NCBI GenBank assembly: GCA_932521035.1
Contig: OW051495.1
Location: 10,354,001 to 10,418,000, forward strand
Direction of reading: 5' to 3'
DNA from: Oscheius dolichura
Taxonomy: Eukaryota; Nematoda; Chromadorea; Rhabditida; Rhabditidae
DNA: 64,000 nt
Part shown: positions 10,165 through 21,258 of the stretch, piece after piece
Position numbering within the stretch: the stretch's first letter is position 1
How the letters are laid out: each line of letters starts with the position of its first letter
Translations under genes and position numbers: made by a program
Notes under the pieces: generated by a model
What the model saw: the letters and a program-made list of their open reading frames with translations, nothing else
Told to the model about the DNA's origin: nothing
The model's database searches: none

Positions 10165-13100
10165 AACTGAAAAAAGGGGAAGGGTCATTGGCAGAGGGGA
10201 GAAGTTGACGTCAAACACGCAACAGAAGGGTCCCGACCGGAAGGAAGGCCATTCTGTAGGCATTTTAAATTTCTCTGATGATGTCAGAGTGCATTTTTGG
10301 AAGAGGGAGGGAAGTTTAAAATTGAGGAGGGAAAGACAAGAGAAAGAAGTGGACGATTACGGTGTTAGTTAGCGGGAATTAGAACAGATTTTATGGATGG
10401 GTGGACGGGGAAGGAGAGGAGACGGACGGCACGTGCTGTACTGGTTTTTAGGGGGAAATGTCCCTGAAAAAGTCTTTCTTGAAATGGAAGGAATAGACTC
10501 GAATGGAACAGAGAGCCGTCGACTAAAGGACACCTGTAAACACTGGGGGGATCATCTTGCAGCCGCCACTTTTGCACACGGGAGAAAAAAAAGGAGAGAG
10601 AGAAACGAGAGCACTTCCTGAATATTAACGACAGCAGGGGGTGTCATAATTCTCGGGACCGGAAATAATAATGTCGAGATACGGGGAGAGGCCGAATGGA
10701 ACGATTCTAGAGAGAGAAGGGCTAAGCGGACAGACAGATCAAACTAAGATCATGGCCAGCTAGAAGAGGCTTCCTCTCACCGACAAACGACCCAAGGAAT
10801 GGAAGCCGATTCCGCAAGGAGGGGAGATAGTGAGAGCTCAAAGGCCTTGACTTCTATTTGAGGGTATACGGTAGGCGCATGCGGATAAAAATCGAAAAGA
10901 AGGATAAATTTTTCCCAGAAAAACATTACAACCTCTTGGGCTAGACTGACGCGTACTCTCCAGATGAGGGCAACCTGGCGTTGGATACAGAGTCCTTGGA
11001 GTGTTTCAATCTTTTTGAAGGCATTGGATATCCCCTGCACTAGACTGAGGGCAATCTAATGGCAGTTTTGTGTACCTACTACTTGGACGTACTACGTACC
11101 CTCTCCAGCCGACGTGTAAAGCTCTCAAAGACTCCTCAAAGGATCTGAAAACCCAGTAATGTCCCAGTCCTTGAGAGGAGACCCTAGCAAGCTTACTTAC
11201 AGCAGCTCTTTGATGGTATATTCTCCATTTTTTTTTGTATTTTTTCGGGGAATTAGGTTTAAAAAGTTGACTAGAAGACTTACACTCGTCTGACATTGTT
11301 AGCCGCCGCCCGCCGAGAAGAATATGAGGAACTGACTGAGACAACAATAAAATTATAAGAGAGGGGCGGCTAAACACTTATCGGAGAGTCTTACACAATC
11401 TCCGGGCTCAAAAGGTGAATGGGAAGAGGGGAAAGGGAACAGATGTGTCTTGATAGGGATGAGAAAGGGAATGGGAACCAGGAGACGGGGAAGAAGAAGA
11501 CGGCCCTCCCCCGGTAGTGATAAGAAGTGATGATTTGTGGCGGGTGTTCGAGAAGGGGAGAATCAATGAGTGCGCAAAGAGACGCGTGTTCTCAACTCGC
11601 CGAGACTTCTCTCTTTGTTTTCTCGCGGGTCATTACGGTCGGGAAGACAGGAGAAACTCAAGAGGTTTATGAGTTCATCGCCAGTTTTTTGGAGGAGGAT
11701 TTGATGTGGGGGACGGGGGGAACAGCTGGTAGAGAGGAGAAAGTTCTGGAAGGAGACAGATGTGAAGTAAATAGAGAAAGTAGGGAAAAGAAGAAGAGGA
11801 GCAACGAGCAGATGGATCAGAACATCAAATCAACCCACTCGGTTGGACTCTAGGACTACGAACAGGGGCCAGCCATGGGGCACTCCCAGCTGTCCTTGTT
11901 TATCTTGTTTATTCGGCCAAAACACCTCAAACAACAGAATTTTAACCTCTGTTTAGAAGCTTCCCAGTTGAAAATAACCTGGGCACAAGGATTTTCTCTC
12001 TGGAAAGAAGAATTCGAAGAGAGGATGGGGAAATTTCCCATACGTCGCCTCTTGGTAGGCGGTATTACTCCATGCTACATTTATAAGGTATGCAAACGGG
12101 AGGTTCGTTGTGATTTTTGCCACGAAAACTGACAAAAACTTGGGACCAGATGTGGTGTACACAAAGTAAAACTAGGAGATGTTGGAACAGGGCAAAGGAA
12201 GCAGTGTGCCAGGCTTCCACCAAGGGTTGTTTCGCGCGCCTTCGAAATATTAGACAACGTTTCACAAGGAGGAGTTTCCACACTGTTCAACATTAGCATG
12301 GCGAAACTGCCTGAAACGAGACTAGTTCCCGGTTTTAGCGCGAGACTGGCACAGAGAAAGTAGCGGCGAGCCAAGTGTTACAAATGTGCCCATCCTTGCT
12401 CTAGCTTATTTCCGAATTCTACAGTATCCCAGTCCAAAAAAGGCCCTTTGATCCTTTCTCTCTCCCGCCAGTAATCCTGCCACGATCACCCCAAAAATTG
12501 GAGTCCATTTGAGAATATTCAATGTGGCAGAAGCCATTTGAGATAAGAGTAATGGGGGTCGGCTGAAGAATAGCCGAAAAAAAGGGAGGGGGAGATAGAC
12601 GAGTTGAAGGGTAATAATCTTGACGGATCTTCGAGGACGGAGAATTGGAAGAAGAGCTGGGAACATCCGACAAATAGAGGACTATTGGATAACAAGTAGG
12701 GAGGGGGATGGGAAAAGGAAGAGAGAGGGGGAAGGGGACCGTGTCGATTGGCCTTCCCCCCGGACAACAAGTGAGAAATGTGATCCTCCAGGCAGCTTTT
12801 AAGTTTGTTTCCCTTGTGTTGCGTAGGCGAGGAGAAGAGGGAGAGAGAGGACCTCATCAGGAAACAGAAAAACACAAGAGGGCAGGTGTTGCCGGCGGCG
12901 GCGGGGGTGGTCGGACAACTGTCAACTCGGCGCGAAAGAGACGAGAGCCAACCGGTAAGCGGTACTCATTTGCATATGCCGATTTTAGGGGATAGGGAAA
13001 ACGAGACCCTGTCGAGTCAATTGAGGCAGGCAGCCGGGCAGGAAGTGTAGGGAGACGATGAATGGGGGCGAGGGCGAGGGGAGACCTTTTGGAGGGGCTG

Positions 13101-16100
13101 CAGCTGGGGTCTGGGAAGGATAGAAAAGGAGCGGATGATTATATTTTGAGACGAAGATGATGACAGAGGGAATACCCGCTAAAAATGGCTCTAGACAGAG
13201 GTAATTGGAAGAGACTTTGAGATGTAACGAGGTGAGTCCATCCGCCTCCCCTAGAGAGGAAAAAATGGCTACCAATTTAGACCGGACCCAGCAATCTCCT
13301 CTAATCGGGCACATCCTCCTTCCACGTTTCAAACTTTCGCCTCCTTCTTCTCCACTGGATGCATTCTTTTCAAATAAAACCAAAAGATGCCGGGGTTCCT
13401 TTGATCCCGGGTTCAAAAACGGCCAACTGTCCCCAATTCGACGCGCTATCAACACGAAATGGTCAAAAATATGGCATATTCAATAGCTTTTTGGTACAAA
13501 TTGATGTCCTACAGAGCCGGTGCCTGGCTGCTCACGTTCCTTCTCCTCTAGCCAGTTTTGATATATATTTTTTTCTCTGAAATCCGATCCTGGACCGAAA
13601 ACGGCCTGCGACATGCACCCATTGCTCTGCAAGAACGACTGGCCCCTGCGCCGCTCTCCACAGCCTCTGGCTAGAATTTGGTAATGGAGTATTTTGGACG
13701 GGTATGGGAAACTTTTGATCGAAGCTCGACAGGAATGAAGTGTTAACCGAAAAATAGTTATAAATTTCCTTGATAGCTTGACACCATCTCGTTTCCCATG
13801 TGGCGTTCTTCAAAATAAATGTGTGCAGGGATCCTTTGATGCTCTGCTCAATAAAAAAGAAAACTACTCATAAAAGCTCCAAAGGTGTTAAACTTACTCC
13901 AAAATATTTCAAAAGTGCCGCTGTTTCAGAAAGGAGGGAGACAATTGGAAGCCCGCAATATTTCTTGGCAAACGTTTCCAAGGAGGGATATTTTGGGGCA
14001 GGGTCTAATCAGAAAAGTGTGCGCGTTTTTACAGGGCATTTCGGTAATAATGTCCAGAATTGGAGCTGCTAGTTTTGGGAAATTATCCCTTGAAGATGGT
14101 ACATACAGTTTTTTGAATTCGGCTTTGGGTACCATTTTAAGTTTTTTTTGGTCATTCTGTTGGAGTCAGACATCAGACGAATGGATCAAAAGATTCGACA
14201 AAAAAGCCTCGGATTGTCTGCGAGACGGGAAGTGGAAAAGAAAGACAGTCGGTGTGTCGAGAGGGGTCATCAAACATGACCGGAACGGGCTTGTCTCCCT
14301 CTCTCCTTTCCCAATCGTTTTTTGCCCTCTCCTGGTCCGAAAAGAATTCTCTCACTTCCCATTAGGGGTGAGTCCCTTCCCCAGCCACTTTATTCCCCTC
14401 ATACAGTTAAAAGTTGTTATTACTGGTCTCGGCCACCCCGCCATTCCAGTTCTCCTTACTCTCCCCTCTCCGTGCCCATCCCTCTCCTGGATGAATCAGT
14501 CGTCGCCGGCTCACACGCCTCACCGGCAATTTGTTTCAAATCTCGCGCTCTCCGGATTCCCTCCGGCCTATTTTCAAATGTGCCGACGCATCGCTGAACA
14601 ACACAAAAGGGCCTGACTGGGCTGGGGGAGTAAGTATCGGGCGGCAGTTGGCAGCCAGTCAGATCGTTAGTTTTTATCTACTCCCGGACCACATTTGGAC
14701 CACAGTTCCGATGAGTTCTTTCCTCTTCTGTTCCCCCATTTTTTTGGAGGATGTTCAAGAGAAGAGCCACGCGATGTTCATTGCTTTATAAGGAGCGGGA
14801 GGGGGGCAGAGGGCAGTTGGGGTGAAAATACTCTTTGATGCACTTATCTCTCTCTAGTCCCCCGAATAAAGTGGTGGCGATCTTCTTCTTCTTCTCTTCT
14901 AAAAACAGACATCATCATCTTTTTGAGACCTTTGGATTAGGCGTAGAAGGACCAGTCATTTTTAAGGATTAGGCTGTCCTCCTTCTTCCCTGCAAGGCGA
15001 ACGCGCCCATATAGCCATGCCAAGACATTTCTTTCAATTTAACCTCGCTGCACCTTTAAATCTTAGTCTTGCCAACTTTTTATGAATTTAAGAACGTAGA
15101 CTGTAGCGTATCGAGGCAGCCCCTGACCTTCTCGATCCTCTCTTCTCCCTCCGGTCGACTCCTCGTTGATCGCCCTCATCCTCAGTTCTTTTTTTCGATT
15201 TCAAGTGGCTCCCTCCCAATATTGCTCCAAAAGTAAAGAGAGAGCAAAAAGATAAGAGATGAATGAGATATTTACCTCTGGAGTCCCGCACTTGAAAACC
15301 CGTGAAACCTATCTCAACCCAAGATCTCGTCCCCTCTTTCTCCCATAACCCCGTCCCTCCCCTACTTCTATAGTTATTTTTATCTTACAGTCTATTGAGG
15401 AATTTGCCCCGCATATTAGAAAAAAATCCGGCGTTAATGACGGTATAATTGTCTCTCGGCGCACTAACATTTTTCGGTCCTTACGCAATAGGTTTCACTG
15501 TGTTTCGTCTCTCTCTCTCTCCCACCCTCTGCCAGTTCCCCCACCGGTGAGAAGGCAGAGGAGAAAGAACACGCTTTCTCATAAAAATCTCCTGTGATCA
15601 CAAAAGTCGCCTGAGGAAGTTACTCGGTACTCTAAAGGCTATTTATTCTTATTTACTTCCCCCGTCATTTTTGAGCCTCTGGCGCCCATTTACCGCCCCC
15701 TCCGTACTCCAGTTGCCTTTATTCCATTGTGAACTTTGTGCCTCTAAAATAAGATCATTCCCACTTCCTAGAGTCTTTTCCTCCTCCTTCAACTGATTCC
15801 AACCTCTTCTAATGGGAGGGTAGTTTGTTTTGCGTCGATTTCTCCCTTTCCAGTCAGTGATTTGTGAATTGGCCCAGGTAGTTTTTTTCTCCTCGGCGCG
15901 TTCGCTTGCTTCACACATGAGATAGGCATCAGGAAACGATGCCATCATTTGATATTGGCAATAACACTACCGGGACGAGATTGTTCTCACTTTATCGACT
16001 TCTCCGTTTATAGAAGGGGGTAGCTGGTCTATTTTAGGACTTATAGGCTCTACCTGCTAATTATCTACCCTTATCGCGGGGTTAATTACTCCTTCGCCTA

Positions 16101-17676
16101 GCTACAAACCGTGTAATTATGTCTCTATCTTCCCGCGCTGGGCTCTTCTCTTGTTAAATTCTCCAAAATCTGCTAGAGTCCCAATTTGTCCACTAAATTT
16201 ATGGCATAAAACGTCTGCAAAACCTCATTTCTCTTCTGCTGCTTCCCCCTTCAACCTAACCGCCTCCTCAATAGAACCGGGTCTTTCCACCTCTTCTTCT
16301 GACTCTCCCTGCTTTGTTTTCGTCTGTTTTGGTCACTAGGGGGCTATAGTCAGGGAAGAGGGGATAGAATTTCAATAACTCTGCCTTATTTTCTCTACCA
16401 GAAGCCATAAGAAGTCACCCAGGGTACGGAAACCTATTCGTGTCAGGACCCCTTTGCTGACTCTTCAATGGCCACAGAAGTTCTTTCCCAGTAAGTTCAT
16501 TGACCGTTCTTAGATGTCCGAGGCAAGGTGAGGCAATAGTTCACTCCCTCGCGCATTAGTTGAGTCATAAAGTGACGCGCCTTCCCTCGATTGAGGGTGG
16601 TTCTCCTCGCCCTTTTTGTCAGGAAACAGTAACTAGCGGCAATTATGACTCACGACCGGGAGTAGCTGAAAACCGCAACATTTTCACTCCGACTCTCGAC
16701 ACCTTCTTCCACTCCAAATGTCTTCCAAAAATAACAAGAGCCACCTGTGGGTGCCGGACCTTTCAGATTATTTCTTTGCTCTTTTACCCAGTCCTGAAAG
16801 CTTTGCCCCTCGCTCTTCGTCCCTCCACTTTCCGTCTCCCAGAATAAACATGCGTAAAAGTAGAAAGTAACCCCTGGGAAAGAACAAGCCATCTGTCATC
16901 CTTCCTGCCACCCGTTCCTCCCTTCCCATTCCTGCCATATGTGTCGTCTCTGTGTGTCATCCACGACATGAACCAACCACTTACCGACATGAAAGTAAAC
17001 ACACGTCCAGAGGGTGAAAAAAGTTATCCTTTCTTGTGCACTAGTACCGGTTGCTGGGGCATAGTTTTCAAACTGATCCAACTATTCCCTACTTCTTCTT
17101 CCCATTTTATTCTGTTTGTCTTCTTTGTCGTCCAAGAGAACAGAAGGACGAGAATACGATCCTTTTTGGGCAATCGCCTAGTTCTTTTGAATATTTGTTC
17201 CTATAAAATCAGCTGTCTCCCAAATGCCTGTGGCCTGTACTCCCAGACCCCTTTGGACTGAAATCTAAGAAGCGGTCCCTGCCCAGTCCGATTCTTTGGT
17301 TGGAGAGTTGGCCTTCAAAAGGAGAGTGGACCTTCAGACTTAACTTTGAGGAATGGCCCCTCCTCCACCATTCCTCGAAATCAGCTGCAAGTGGTCAATC
17401 TTTCTAAATCTTTTCGTCTCCCCTCGCAATGATTGTGTCCGAATTAGAATTTTATAACTTCGGCGACGAGTTTGCCCCTCCCGGATTAGTTTTACAACCC
17501 GTAGCGTTCTGATTGGATATCACTGTTCGGAGGAGAGATCATTTCACGCCTTTCTTCTGCTTCCTTTTATTTGACCAATCCCTGTTTTTATATCTCTTTG
17601 TCTCATTGTCTCCATAGATATCCCACCCCTATTTTCAGATGTTCTGAATGAAGCACCCGGAGAGCGATGGTTCGAT
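10165..17676. other. 7.5 kb stretch without a supported gene
   Basis: Rich in purine/pyrimidine-skewed tracts (for example CTCTCTCT at about 15508-15522 and GAGGGG blocks near 12560-12850). Many overlapping open frames appear on both strands, but none has a family signature or an in-phase exon chain. A minus-strand ATG at about 11297 (MSDE) with a GTAAGT donor is the only gene-start-like signal, and I could not extend it. I found no tRNA T-arm motif. It could hold regulatory DNA or non-coding RNA genes that cannot be read by eye. Confidence 0.4.
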
Positions 17677-19230
17677 ATGAAAAGATCCTACTTCCTCCTA
17701 CTTCAACTGATAGCTTTTTCCACCGTTATTGGGTCAGTTTTCCAAAGGGGCCACTAGTATCCTCCGGACAGGCCATGAAGCGGCTCTCCTGAGACCCAGA
17801 AATTAAACTTGTGATTTTCAGATTGAGCCTAAACGAGAGGAACGAACTCCAGCGAAAGTTCAAGTACTACTTCCATACAGTTCGTCCAACCGCCCCGGAG
17901 AATTTTATCTCCGGTCGAAATGGTTCCTTTTTCAATATTCCAGTCGAGATAACCATCCTCTCGACTCATCTCAAATCTGTATGTTTCTCTTCTTTTCTAG
18001 TTTTTCTATAAAGATTTTCTAGAGTTCCGTATCTCTGGATGCCGTCGTCCTGTTCTCCTGGACAGATGACAGACTGCTGCTGAGAGAACTCAGCGATAGA
18101 GTAGAATTGCCCGACGAGTTCACTGCCTGGCTACCAAGAGTACAAACCACCCCGGCGGCTCACAGTCTCTCGATGTTCTTGTCTCCCACAACGGGGACAC
18201 TTCACTGGTACCATAGGTAGAAATTTATCCTTTTCTGTCTCCTCCACGGCTCAATTTCAGGATAAAAGACGACGTTTTCTGCTCTTGTGACTCGTGGAAG
18301 CATCCATTCCAGACGTTTACCTGTGAATTTGCAATAGAGAACATTGGCAGTCTGTTCCCCTTTCCTACTTCTTTAATTCGCCTTCCAGATGAGGTGTTAT
18401 CAGTCTCCGACATGAGAGATATCCGCCCCAAGCCACAAGGCAGCCAAGTCGACCTTGAGCAGGTGCCCTTCCCCTCGGCCAATGTTCGCTTCTTCTTTGT
18501 CAATGAATGGCACGCCGCCGTTCTTTCCGTCTACCTGCCTTCTATTCTCATTGTAGCTCTTGTCTTTTTCGCTCAGGTAGTGGGTACAATCCATTGAAAA
18601 GAAAGTCAATTATTCAGTGGAAAAGGCGAAAAGTACAAGTTCTCGTCTCAACTGCCGCTTTGGTCTGCCTTCTAGTTATGGTAGGTATTTATTCCCATAT
18701 CCTGGTAAAGAAGGCTTCAGCTTTCATCGGGTCGTTCCCTATCGGGGGCTAATCTGCTAGATTTGTGGCTCAGCGGATGCTTCCTCCACGCTGCCTTTCT
18801 CCTTGCTGTTGATCTCATTTTACCCGCTAGAAGAGTGAGTCTCCCCTCTTTTTTGAGAGCAGGATCCCCGGGTTCAGGTTAGGTATTCATTAATGATGCC
18901 CGTCGAGAGAGGCGAACGGTCGCCCATGTCCATCCTGACTAAAGGTAGCCTCCCCCTTTTTGATACACAGCCTTTCTTCCAGCCGAATCCCCGAAGAAGG
19001 GCCTCCGTGGCTATTTGACCCGCTTCACGGAGAGAACTCTCGGCCTCTCCCGGGAGCAATCCACCTCCTCCGAGTTGGTGTCCGCCTGTAACTCGTCGGA
19101 GGCCCCCGTCCAACGCCATGTGACCAAAGCCACCCTCGGACAGAGGAAACGTCTCGCCCTGCTGGCCATCTCCGCTTCTTTCATGGCTTTCATGTTCATT
19201 TATCTACTTCTCATCTTTACAATTGATTAG
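17677..19230 (+). CDS. divergent Cys-loop ligand-gated ion channel subunit
   Basis: Eight in-phase exons: 17677-17732, 17822-17978, 18023-18216, 18261-18576, 18618-18680, 18721-18834, 18878-18944 and 18971-19230 (TAG), giving 408 aa. Order: a signal peptide, then an extracellular domain with VVLFSWTDDRLLLREL. The Cys-loop follows (FCSCDSWKHPFQTFTC, C-x13-C), with HPFQ where most subunits have FPxD. M1 is VLSVYLPSILIVALVFFAQ and M2 is VQVLVSTAALVCLLVM. M3 is LWLSGCFLHAAFLLAV. A basic loop of about 100 residues precedes M4 (LALLAISASFMAFMFIYLLL). A pentameric channel subunit by family. M2 lacks the usual anion-channel PAR motif, so ion selectivity is unknown. Part of exon 8 is duplicated at 20832-21045. 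Confidence 0.8.
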
Positions 19231-19310
19231 CTTTGTTTTTTATGATTGGTGGCAACCTCAGGAACATAATAAACGTTACAATATACTGCAAAATAACAAC
19301 CTGATGTCAA

Positions 19311-20341
19311 TTACATGTTCCTTGTAGGCTTTTCGCAAACGACAACTTTGCCAATCGGGCTAAAACCGACCTCGGTGTACCACTGACCGTTACTGGCAAG
19401 CATGTATACCGGATGCGGGCCCCAAGGACTTCCAGACTTCCAGTTTGTATAAGTCGGTAAACTATAGTCCCACCACCAGCACTTTGTAGCTTCTGTTCCA
19501 AAGCATCCTAATCCCAACCACATATCAGAGCCGTGGTCATACATAAAGCCGTGAAGGAAATCTTGAATTCCAACAGAGGTTATTTTTGCCAGCGTTGCGT
19601 TTTCGTGAACTCGACAGAATGCACTGCTGTCGTAGTAGTTCATTGGGCTCACGAAATCTGTGAATAACTGGAAGAAAATAGATAAGCCGGCCAGATAAAT
19701 AAACCAACTTTGAAGCACTGGTTCTCAAACTGGGTATATCCCTGATCACAAGGAGAGTTATCTAAAACATGGTTCTACGGCTACTGATAGACTGGTCACC
19801 TGGAGCCGGGGCATTGCTCGGGTCGGCAGTACACACGAATGGCCGAGCAGAGGAGCACAACTCCTTGTTCCACAGGTAAGTATCTTCTCTAACAGTTGCA
19901 CATTGGAAAATGCTCGGGTCTGACGGCTGATCGGCTGCCCAGTTGGTATATAAGACTGTGTCATTGGTCGTCCATGTCCAACTCGGGGCCATGAGGAGAT
20001 TTGCTCCAACCCAGTACGCGGAAGAGCTTGTGCCATTGTTGAAATTATAAACAATTCCTGTAAAGAGGTTCATTTTTTAGTTGCTGAAACACTTCCCGGC
20101 TACAAAAGTGTTCTCAAAGCCATTTCTTATTTCCGCCAAATTTCCTCCTATGGAGCGGCATGTTGATTCAGCAGCCAAGAAGACAGCAGGTTGGCTATAG
20201 TAAATGTAACATCTAACACTAATTAGATCTTACAATAAATATTTACTTGTTGAAATTTGGGTCGAAGACGCCGCCGTGAGGACAAGTCCCAGCAAAAGCG
20301 AGAGGAAGGTGAAGGGTCAAGAAAAAGAAGATAGGTAACAT
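19311..20341 (-). CDS. C-type lectin, two CTLDs; possible internal stop
   Basis: Exons: 20247-20341 (ATG), 20091-20212, 19800-20057, 19709-19761 and 19311-19667 (TAA). Signal peptide MLPIFFFLTLHLPLAFA, then CTLD1 (ESTCRSIGGNLAEIRN, YWVGANL, WAADQPSD, ARPFVC) and CTLD2 (FCRVHENATLAKITS, WLGLGCF, NGQWYTEVGF, KVVVCEKP). Secreted lectin-like protein; such nematode proteins are often intestinal and immune-linked. Its paralog at 23397-24427 has the same five-exon layout. Here the second intron junction joins T to GA and makes TGA, whereas the paralog reads TGG. Either this copy is dead or a different junction is used. The first intron is about 34 nt. Convergent with the channel gene, 80 bp away. 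Confidence 0.7.
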
Positions 20342-20492
20342 CGCAGAAGTGAACAGACGCAAGAAATAATCTCATTTATCAATAGCGGAAGCCCACGCTT
20401 ATCAAGTATAAGAGAGCTGACTATGTGCAGTGCTTTAAAAACGGCTTTCTAGTTTATCAAAAAGAGCAAAAAACTATACATACTTTATTACC

Positions 20493-20572
20493 GTGCAGGC
20501 TTCTCACAAACTACAATATGAGCAAATGGCCAAAAATCTCGTTCACTGTACCACAGTCCGCTGCAGGTAGGT
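20493..20572 (-). pseudogene. C-type lectin 3' remnant
   Basis: The minus strand reads SGLWYSERDFWPFAHIVV then CEKPAR and a stop at 20493. This matches the C-terminal strand of the two full lectin genes (NGQWYTEVGF..VVVCEKP and SGQWYSEYDF..VVVCQKPAR). Nothing upstream continues the domain, so this is a truncated third copy. Confidence 0.65.
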
Positions 20573-20609
20573 AATGTAAGTCAGTTTAGTACGGTCCATC
20601 CATAAGCAG

Positions 20610-20826
20610 CAGTGGTGGGCGGGATTCCCGATCCCGTCCCGAACAACCGAGAAATTTCGGGACGGGAATCCCGTCCCGGGTGTAAAATCTTGAACCCCGG
20701 TATCGTCCCAGACCTTGGGGATCGACCTTTCGTCGCGTCCCGATCGCGCTCCGGAAAATTTTGGAAAGTTCAGTCCCGTCCCGATCTCAAAACCCCCAGT
20801 CCCGCCCACCCCTGTAATAACTCCTG
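20610..20826. mobile_element. candidate non-autonomous DNA transposon
   Basis: A GC-rich block dominated by GGGACGGGA and TCCCGTCCC motifs. It contains a palindrome at 20658-20678 (10-bp arms CGGGACGGGA/TCCCGTCCCG around one A). The ends are related inverted repeats: CAGTGGTGGGCGGGA at the left and the complement of a CAGGGGTGGGCGGGA-like motif near the right (20792-20816). ATAAGCAG directly precedes the left end and ATAAGCAC follows 20826, a 7/8 match resembling an 8-bp hAT target duplication. The exact right end is unclear. No protein coded. Confidence 0.45.
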
Positions 20827-20831
20827 ATAAG

Positions 20832-21045
20832 CACGGAGAGGGCCCTCGGCCTCTCCTGGGAGCAGTCCACCTCCTCCGAGCTGGTGTCCGCCTGTAACTC
20901 GTCGGAGGCGCCTGTCCAACGCCATGTATCCAAAGCCACCCTCGGACAGAGGAAACGTCGAAATGTTCATTTATCTACTTCTCATCTTTACAATTGATTA
21001 GCTTTGTTTTTTTATGATTGGTGGCAACCTCAGGAGCATACTAAC
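20832..21045 (+). pseudogene. partial copy of channel exon 8 and 3' UTR
   Basis: From the CACGGAGAG motif onward this is a clear copy of 19025-19265. It includes the LVSACNSSEAPVQRH segment, the stop region and the 3' flank (TATGATTGGTGGCAACCTCA). The start of M4 is damaged: about 39 bases after the AAACGT motif are replaced by 4, a net loss of about 35 that shifts the frame and removes the membrane segment. No upstream channel exons accompany it. Confidence 0.75.
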
Positions 21046-21258
21046 ATTACAGTACTCTCAAACACCACTACACAAATAATCCCTTTATCAGTAGTCAACC
21101 CTTCCCTTATCAACTATAAGCTCGAAAATGCCATGGTTTCTTGAGCACTCCACCCAACAAATAAGACACGGGGTTGCATTTGAAACACAGTTTCTATTTA
21201 CAACTTCGAGGAATCACAACAATCCTGGAACAACCGTAGGCAGGGGAAATTACGGTAA

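Noticed and set aside
10777..11377. Minus-strand open frames, one starting with a plausible MSDE exon
   Set aside because: Could not be extended by in-phase splicing into anything protein-like.
13395..13425. GGGTTCAAA motif resembling a tRNA T-arm
   Set aside because: No matching acceptor, D-arm or anticodon stem could be folded around it.
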